Shown piece after piece: positions 48,701 to 58,671 of a stretch of DNA of 64,000 nt. The notes below the pieces were generated by a model. It worked only from the letters and a program-made list of their open reading frames with translations. It did not search any database and had not been told where the DNA came from. The position numbers and the translations under genes are program-made. The DNA is from Litoditis marina (taxonomy: Eukaryota; Nematoda; Chromadorea; Rhabditida; Rhabditidae): the NCBI GenBank assembly GCA_964036275.1, contig OZ038433.1, positions 17,614,257 through 17,678,256 of the forward strand, in the 5' to 3' direction. Positions within the stretch are counted from its first letter, which is position 1. Each line of letters begins with the position of its first letter.

Positions 48701-51700
48701 ACCTGGACATTGAACAAAATGGTATTTCTTCATTTATATTTTCTCCAATCAATTTTTGGAAGGAAATAGGTTATAGGCAGTCGTTGCACAAAAAAACCCC
48801 ATATCTGCTGAAAGTAAAACGTTTCCGTCGTTAGGAGAATTATTCTGTATTGTATTTAAACTCACTCCTCCGGGACTGATGTTTGCATCCAGTACCAACG
48901 AGTAGCGAGTGTTGGAGAACACCGGATAGTTGTCATTTATATCCTGGAAATGAGAGTCATGTTTTCGCGAGACTTTCGAATCATTCTGCATTTCCTCTCG
49001 CATCTAAACTTTTCCACATATTGATTTCATTAATCAGGTTAGTCGATGTGGCTTGCTGGCAATCTGTTGGTAACCAGTCGACCGTTTTGTGAACCTGTTC
49101 CTGTAGGCTCCATTTTAACCACATGGGACCTGCAACCTTCACCCAGCCATTATTTAAGTTGTTTTCAGGTGTTCTTGGAACAAAAGTCGATTAGTAGTAG
49201 AGCATACAAAATTTATACTTCGAGAGAGATTACCAGAGAGTAGTGGAAGAACAACCTCCAAATCACGTGAACAATTTTTCTCCTCCACTCTCTGTGAGTT
49301 GCTCACTAGGGTTGTTAAAGTCGAACTCGAAACTCGACTCGACTCGAAAAAACTCGAAAATTTTCCAAAACTCGATAACTCGAAAACTCGAAAACTGGAA
49401 ATTTTCCAAAACTCGATAACTGGAAAACTCGAAAACTCGAAATTTTCCAAAACTCAAAAACTCGAAAACTCGAAATTTTCCAAAAACTCGAAAACTCGAT
49501 TTTTTGCCAAACTCGAAAACTCGAAAACTCGAAAATTTCCAAAACTCGAAAACTCGAAACCTCGAAAACTTGAAATTTTGAACTCGATTAACAACCCTAT
49601 TCCTCACCTTGACTCTGATGGTGAGGTTGGCGGTGGTACTTCTCCTTGGGTTTCCTCCATCAGTAGCCCGCAACACAACATCCACTCGGTCGGTCTCCAT
49701 GGTATCTCTGAATTAGTATTTTTTGTGTTTAAAGAATGACGATTATGTAGACCAATATCGTGTTAACGGTCCTTCAAACTGCAATTGAAAAATGTATTGC
49801 AGTTTAAAGGACTGATCCGTTGCGATTGGACCACATACTCGTCCTTCTTTAACAGTGTTTTTTCCACCCACGACTCACATTGCATGTCTCGTATTTAGAC
49901 TAAATGGAGAACCACACCAGCAAACTACAAACTAGAAATCTACAAACCACACAGTTTCCTGGTGATGGCAGGGCACAAAAAATACAAATAGTCGTTGCCA
50001 ACGGAAAGGCGGGAGGGTACTGTATATCTCAATCTTAGCTGTGCACGGGACATCTCTTCGATTCGCCAACTTGTCGATAATGTACTCTCGTAGCGCAGTG
50101 GTTAGACCAAAGTGAAGATTATTTTGCTCGCAGGTTCGATTCCGGCGAGAGACAAAAGTTTATAAATTTTGCACCTCCTATCACTGTCTTTCCCACAACG
50201 AATCAGTGAGAAGGCTAGAGGTTACCTGTCCAGTTTCCCAATGAATAGTATTCCAGACGAAATATCGATTGGAATTCCGTCGGGAACGTCGTCCAACGAG
50301 TATGTTATATGACTGTTTTCACCCAAGTCCGCGTCCGTTGCCTGGAAAAAAGTTTAGAAATAGAGAAAAAAGCCGATGAAACACAAGATTAACATCCATA
50401 TTAAACTTACTGTACTGTACTGTTTCATTTTGTATTGTTGTTTTTTTTATTTTGTGTTATAAATGAGGATGTTGGTAAGAGTATTAGTTTTGTGCGTCAT
50501 AAAAGAGCCAAGTTGATTTTTTCTCGCCTATAGATACAGTACCGCTGGAACACCATTCCTTATCTACGAAGCAATGTTTGTATCGCGTTTTCCTCAACTT
50601 TTTCGCGTTGGTGAAAGTTCTTTCGTCATTTTTGCAAAGTTTTCTACTACATTTTCAGGTCAACTGGTTCCCTACTGTCCTTTTGTTCCATAACCGACCG
50701 TAATTCTGTGTTTCACACTCTTCTCCTCATCGATCGACAACTCGTAGTTGGTCTTCTCGAAGACGGGCGAATTGTCGTTGATATCCCGCACGACCACCTT
50801 GCCCGGACAGTCAGTCCAACGGCCTACAAATAAATCGATATTATCAGAAAAAAGTATTAGAATCAAATGACGCTGTGTATTCTATACTCAAAATTCTGAA
50901 CCCAAGTGGTTTCTGAATGTGCTCCACGGCAGTTCTGAAATATCTATATTGGAAGTTACACAAGAAACCTATATAAGAACGATATATAAAGAAGTGTACA
51001 GTGACCGTTTCAACTTAAAAGCTGGCATGACGCTCAGGCATTGCTCAGACGCCCTTCTATGTCCACCCGAAAGTGAAATATAAACTAGGCCCCGCCTCCT
51101 TTATCCGTGGCGCGAATGACGAGGTCGAATCGATCGTTCTGCTCTCTATCGATCGGTTTCAATGACCTCAGTTGACCTTCCGGCGAAATTGCGAAAAACT
51201 CGGAAAAGTCGCCGACAATCGAATACTCAATGGGAAGGTACGCAGCCGAATCGGCGTCTGTCGCCTGGAAAATGAATTCTAACTTCAAAGAAAAATAGTT
51301 TTACTTGTAAATTTGTCGTAACTAGTTCGTTTTTCTCAAGTAAAGAAAGTAATAAAACTACTATCTATTACCGTATCATCTCGACTATAAACACTGGTTG
51401 GAAATAGACTTACCGTAACCTCTCCTAACACAGTTGGTTTGTGGTTCTCCGTGACGTAGAACAGGAAAGTGTCATTTGTGAAGACGGGACTATTGTCGTT
51501 TTCGTCCAGAACAGAGACAATCACACGACATTTTCCCTTCGAGGAAGACAGCTGTAAGAAGTTAGGTAGGTCAAGTAACATTATGTAGAACGACCATGTT
51601 CGATAGTTGTAGTTTGATCTGAATACACAGCAGAAAGTACGAAACGCGACCAGAACGCGAGGGATCAGACTACGAATAGAAAGGATATGAGAGCCAAAAT

Positions 51701-54700
51701 GTTCGAGTTAGAATGCTTCTTATACATGACATACACTAATTTTAAAACAGCTAAAGATCAAACATGGCATGTCACAGAAGTAATTTCAACGGCAGTTTTT
51801 CATAATAATTATAAATTTTAGAACGAAACGTTCAGTGAACACTGAAATACTCGAAATAAAACTCACGAAGAATTCAATTCGTTTCTCCTTCTCATAGTCG
51901 ATTTCTCCGGGTTTTTCGATGACGATTTGGGCAGTTCGCCCGTTGCCAATTGGCGGTTTTATGGCAAATACTCCATTGGCGCCCACGATTGAGAGGTCGG
52001 TCGGCTGGAATAGCATTGTTATGAGCCCAGATTTTGATTTAACCATGATAGGGATTTATCATCTCCCGTTCGATCTTTCTCTCTTCATTTTTCGAGTGAA
52101 TGCGAACTAATTTTGAGAGAAATTTTTGTCTGCGCTGAACACTGAACAGTGGTAAAAACGATGAGTCTTATCAAGTGAATTGTTCACAATGATCGCGTAG
52201 TTGTATTCAGTTCCTGCGAAATGAGTGACTCTCAGAAACTCACCACACTTTCCTTGAACTGAATGTTCAATGGTTGTTCGAAGTCTTTTGAGCCCTCTTT
52301 CACAGAAGCCTCCGTCAGGTCGGAGGTACAGAGGTCAAAGGTCATCTGGAAATACAACAGAAAATAGACACATATGGAAAAATCGACATAGATATACTCA
52401 ATAATATATTTCTAGAAGTCAATTGAGTAACATGTACATACATTAAGGGAATATGAAAAAAGAAGACATATATTGAATAACAATACAGTTTCAAGGAAAT
52501 TCATTTGAGTAACAAAGTATATGTACGGTGGGGTTGAAAATAGGTTAAATTCATTACTGTACAGAGCATGTTGTGAGTTTAAATAAATTTGATAAATATA
52601 ATATTCATTCTGACCTGATTGTCTGTTTCGACCTTTTGTCCCTCGTCCTTGATTGTCAGTACTTCAGTGGAAGCCATTCCATTTGGAACGTCTTCCTTAG
52701 CCTAAATAAACACACAGGTTCGAAGTTTGTAATTTCATGAATTTCGCTTCAGTTTTCACAATGTTTAAGTTTTAAGGTGGATTTCACATTCAACCAAACG
52801 TAAACGGAGTATAGTTTGATCTTCAAACATGAAAAGAATATCGAATTATGTATGCGAAGTATCACGTCTGAACTAGAGTGTAATTGTGATAATTGTGTTA
52901 TTTCATTTTCTGGTTTCAGTCCAGTAAGGAACACCACATAGCATATTCTACAGTTCGATTTTATGTAGATTGGTTGGTTTTCAGCTAGTTTTCACGGTTA
53001 TCTATACGTTTATCAGTATCGGGCATAGGGTGAAAGAAAGATAGTATAGACTTTATCGTGCTTCAAGGCTGTACCAGTTACAATGTCCATGTCGCATCAA
53101 ACGTACCGTAACCGAAATCCTGAGCTGTTTGTTGGGACCGGGTCGTTTCTTCAATTTCACCGACCCACTTTTCTCGTTCACCGACAGATACTCGTTTTCT
53201 TCGATTGAGTAACTGAAATAGACAATAGAACTTGGTTACTAGTATAGTGACTCTTTAGGGTAAGCCAAGATTTATGTCAAGGTCATCTGCGGTGTTTGTA
53301 GTTTGAACTCTCTCTCTTTCTCTCCCTCTCTTTCTCTCTCTCTCTCTGTTTTCATTTTACTTTCGCAATCTCAGATCATATATGAAAGACCTCGAGTCTG
53401 TTCGAGTAAAACCGGATGATTTCGGCCAAAATACCATGGGCCGAAAAGTTACACTTTTTTTCCCGAAATGTTGTATTTTGTGTGTTTACTTTCGAAAACT
53501 GCCTATCCGCACGTATCTAGATATTTGGAAGTTTTTTAACTGACGATTGAATACTGTAGTGGTCAAGTGGTTAGCTGCGCGCTATAACTTTTTATGACCT
53601 GGGTTCGATTCCTCGCGTTCTTGACTTATTGCGCGCAAGATGAACGAATAAATCGAAAACTCGAAGCGCCATAATGTGAACTGTGGCGACTCTGCTTTAA
53701 GCTAGGCATAAAGTGTGAGACCGAATATGTTTCGCAAACGCGCATTGACAGTTACACGATTGTTAACCTTTGACCCTATTTTGCCCCGTTCACCGTGTTC
53801 AAAATAATATAAAGTTTATTGCGCATAGATTCAACAACAAAAAGTAATAAGAATTAACTAATTGAGTTATTGAAAGCTTCTATGGCAAAACGTATTCCAA
53901 AGGATTGTATGTTAAATGTACAATCTACTTACAAGGGAGCGTTGATCAGACTACAAAATACAAAGTCGAGACGATGCATGGGTCAGACAAACAAAGGTCA
54001 GATGATCGATAAAACAACGAGACCAGTAACTGAACAGATCGAGAGGTATAACAGAAAATCAAGTATTTGCTCATTTGGGAATAAGATGTGAGCGCAAGAA
54101 TGCAATACGGTGAACTTGTTTATTGTCCTATTCAGCTGTGTTTGTAGTTTGATTCCGTTGTTTTCGGTCGAATCTTGGCGCATTTGTGACATCAAAGTAC
54201 AACAATTATTCGGTCACTCTCTGTGCATCAACAATTACCGTACCCCACTTACAGTATATCATTGACGTCGTTGACATCTCCATCGATTGCCCTCAAAACA
54301 ACCAACTCCTGGCCAACCGAGAATTTTGAATCGATAACCACGGGTCTCGAGAAGTCGGTCAACCACTTTGGAGGGGTACTGTAACAGCAGGATTTAATGA
54401 AGAATGACAGACGAGACCCAAAATATAATACTTAGTCTAATTAGATGGGATTGATTGCCTGATAACAGAACCAGTTGTAGAGGTGTGATTGAGTGGCCAG
54501 CGGCGCCCTGCTTCTCCCCGCGCCCTAGGTTCGATCCCAACTCTTTATTCTTGTCACGATCGAAATGGTCGGAATAAGTGACTAATGTACCTTACTACGC
54601 GAGGAAAACAGTGAACGCTCGATCAAGTGTGTTCGAAATTTCATGCAAAATTAACGCAGCAGAAAATCGTCAGAAAAATTATATAGTCTACTCCAAGTTC

Positions 54701-56781
54701 ATCTACTATTTAAATGAAGTTTTTCCTGAAAAGAACTACTATTTTTCAGTAAGTTTTATAAATCGGTTACTGACTCCTGTACATCGGTTACTTGGACCGT
54801 CATGGTGTGTGTGGCGGTGTTGGTTGCATTCGTGTGAGGATCCCCGTCCTGCGCCGTAATCGTCAAGTGGTGAACGCGTTGGCTGAAAATACAAGTGTCA
54901 ATTGGAGTGTCGTTGGATGAAAATAGAACATAATATGATAGGAACACGTTCAGAAGTAGCTAAACGTCTTGTGAAACAGTCTAGTGACCATTGTGACTTA
55001 TACGTTCAATGGGAACGAAAAAGAAAAATGTGTCGAATTTTGGGAAAATTGATGCACTTTTTCGAGTTTTGCGTCTACAGTTTTAGTCGAAGAACTTTTA
55101 GATGTAAATTATGAATTCTATTCAGTAAATAACCAAATTATGGAATCAAAATAGTTCACTTGTTAGGTAATACCGAACCCGGAAACTAGACTATGTTGAG
55201 GTGGAGAATCACTTTTTTTCAAATTTTCCATGGCTGACCTCTCATAATCGAGTAGTTTTTGCAGTCGCAGAGTGGTCGAACACTGGCCTCTCGAACACTT
55301 TTGCTTGTCGATCGAAAAGATGTCACTCTGAAATGAAGAGTATGGAGAAGATAGTCTAATTTGAAAGTTGATTTGATCACGTTTAAAAGTTTTACCTCTT
55401 CACGTGCCCGGCATATTTTCATTTCGAAGACATAGATTTAGTTGCAATAAAAATAGCGCTATTTTGGTGTCTTCCATAACCCCTGGTGCTTTGCGCAACC
55501 TGGATTTGCGCTAATGACCTAGACTCTCAAATTTAAAACGCTTAAAAGAGACCGGAGAGCAACATGGTTTCTCGTAAAGCTGCTGTATCCTACTTTTGAT
55601 TGGACGCGTTGCGTGTCGCGCGGCATTGTCATGTGAATGTCACGTGGACTGATTATACGAGTTATTTGTGCTCTCTGATCTCAATACAGTTAACAGCAGC
55701 CCAGAACAAAACCTCTGTTCAAGTTGTATTCCGGTCTCCTTTAAACTCGGGTTTTTTCAATCGAGAGTTTTCGATTTTTTGTTGAATACACTTCCCATTC
55801 CGTACTGTCTAGGGTAGAGCAGTTACAACTTTTTCTGCGTCTGAATAAATCAATAGTCCACCGATTTGACCTACCTCCACCGAGAATCGAGCCATACCGG
55901 CCACCCCGGTGTCAGCGTCCCGCGTTCGGAATTTGGCCACGGCAAATCCAACCGGTTGGTCCTGGAAAGTTTGAGGTCTTTCATTAAAAAAGGAGAAGAA
56001 CGCTAGAACGCAGTCTCTAAAAACACTGCTGTTTTTTTCCGTTCATCCTCTCTCTCTCTCTCTCTCTCTCTCGATCTTTTCGCTACATTTCCTCCTTTTA
56101 TGTACATCCCCCACTCCATTCTCCCCTTTTTGTTCTCTCATCCCTCTCTCGCCCTCTTCTCTCTCTCTCTCTCTTTTCGCTCCCTCTACGCTCGGAATAT
56201 ACCACAAACATTCTATATTTCACCGATTATCCATGTGTTCTGAATATATCCTACATGTTCCACAAAACACATCACAAACCTCTGCTACCGTAACCATCGT
56301 TGGCGGGTTGATGAACTGGGGTGGATTGTCGTTGACATCGATAACCTGCACATCCAGGGTGGCGCGAGAGTTGCGGGGACCGGAGAGAACCAGAGAAAAA
56401 GACTGTCCCCGGATACCGTCGATTTCACTCTGGAATAGAGAGAACTAGAGAAAATGAAATGTATAGGAGGTGCACAATTTCTGAGTTTTTGTCTCTAGCC
56501 GGAATCGAACCTGCAAGCTACCGATTCGTAGCTGGGCGCTAACCACTGCGCCACGAGAGTACATCAAAACCAACTTTGAAATCGAAAACGTGTGCGCGTA
56601 GACAGAGGAAATTGATGTATACAGTACCCTACGACCTTTTAGTTGGCGACGACTATAAAATAAAAAATAGCCAGAGGGAAAATCGAACCTTGGGGCGAAA
56701 GCTACAGAACGATATCAACTCGGACAGTTGTATCTCGATTTTTTTCTGTCTTTTTATCTCTCTCTCTCTCTCCCTCCCTCC

Positions 56782-56815
<34 letters not shown>

Positions 56816-58439
56816 TTCTCTCTCCCTTTCTCTCTCTCATTATTTCTTTTCGTCTTCTTTTTATTATCTTGTTTCTTCTCTTTTTTTCTTTTTCTCTCTT
56901 TGTTTCTCTCTCTTTCTCTCTCTCCCTCTGTCTCCCTCTCTCCAACTCTCGCTCTCTAAGATCTTGTTTCCCCTTGCAATCACTTTGCATTCAATTGGAA
57001 ATGTATGCAGATTGTCAACAGCTAGTTCTCAAGTCTTGACCAGTGAGAGAGAGAGCGAAATGAGAGAGAGAGAGAGAAAGAGAGAGAGAAAAAGAGAGAT
57101 AGAGAAAGAGAGAAAATGAGAGAGAATGAGAGAGAGGAGGAGGAGGAGGAGGAGGAGAAGAGAGAGAAACAGAGAAAGAGAAGGAGAATGACAGAGACAG
57201 AAAGAGAGAGAGATACACAAAGACAAGAACATCATACAGGAGAAGAGAAGAAGAGAAAGAGAGAGGGGGGGGGGAAGAAAATAGAATAAGAGAGAAAAGA
57301 AGCATCGAGAAATAAAGAAAAAGAGGGAGAGAAAAGAGACAGCGGAAAACAAAGAGAGCACAGAGAGCGAAAGAGTGATGAAAAACGAAAAGATTACCTA
57401 TTTGCAAAGTATTAAAATTAGTAAGACTTTCGAATAACGAAGTTTCCTTACGTAAAATTACATGTATTTCCAAAATATGTTGAAGGTTATATATTTATCT
57501 GTGTTTTGACTATTAAATAGGCGGTCACTATAGAATTCCATTGAAAATTCTATGATTAGGGTCAGATTGTTTCCCCTGGGTGCAATTAGCCACGAATAAT
57601 ATAGAGGTAAAGGGGAGAGGAAGAGGAAGGGAGGAGGAGAGATAGGGAGAAAGAGAGAGAGAGAGATGAAGAAGTAGAGTAAGAGATAGAGAGAAAGAAG
57701 TTGGAAGAGAGAGATGAAGCGAAAGAAAGAGAGAGAGAAAACATATTTTCTGCGAATAAAAACATGACTATGACTGTGTGAACTCTAGGAACTATTCAAC
57801 GTATTCATTCATCATTTTAATCTTTTAAATAATATCTTTCGAGTGAGTTTATTGTTTACCAGACGTTTGTCACGTTTTTTTGAAGATTTTTTTCAACCCA
57901 TCTTTCTAAAGAAGGATGATCATGTGGTCCAATCGCAACGCTTCAGTCCTTTAAACTGCAATATATTTTTCAATTGCAGTTTAAAGAAGGACGATTATGT
58001 GGTCCAATCGCAACGCTCCAGTCCTTTAAACCGCAATATATTTTTCAATTGCAGTTTAAAGGACCGATGTAACGGGATTGGTCCACATAATCGTCCTTCT
58101 TTAAAGGACCGTTGACACGAGATTGGTCCACATAATCGTCCTTCTTTAAGCTAACCAGCAACCTTTAGGGATTCGAATTGTTAGCCTTGTTTTTCATGTA
58201 GTAACTGTGTGCATATTGACGTTGTATTATCAATATTATTGTTATTATTTATTTTCATTTCTTTCCGCGAAGTCTCTGGTTTTTCCTTCAACGACCTTCC
58301 TTTAAAATACTTGAACTGTGAAATGGAGGAAATGCATGGCAGATATTGAACCAAAAGGGGGTCAATGAAACGGTTGGGTAAACAAATGAAGAGTATTCTC
58401 TCTCTCTCTCTCTCTCTCTCATTCTCTCTCTCTCTCTCT

Positions 58440-58497
<58 letters not shown>

Positions 58498-58611
58498 CTC
58501 TCTCTTTTCCTCATTCTCTCTCTCTCTCTCTCTACCCTCCCCTCTCTCGCCCTCTCTCTATTTATAGTCTCTGCTTCTCCAATTGTCAGGAGCTAGAGAG
58601 AGAATAGGTAA

Positions 58612-58671
<60 letters not shown>

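Noticed and set aside
49263..49739. Long open frames on both strands rich in FEFSSFRV / KLENSK repeats
   Set aside because: They are translations of the iterated CTCGAAA words of a hairpin repeat joined to cadherin exon 16, not a repeat protein.
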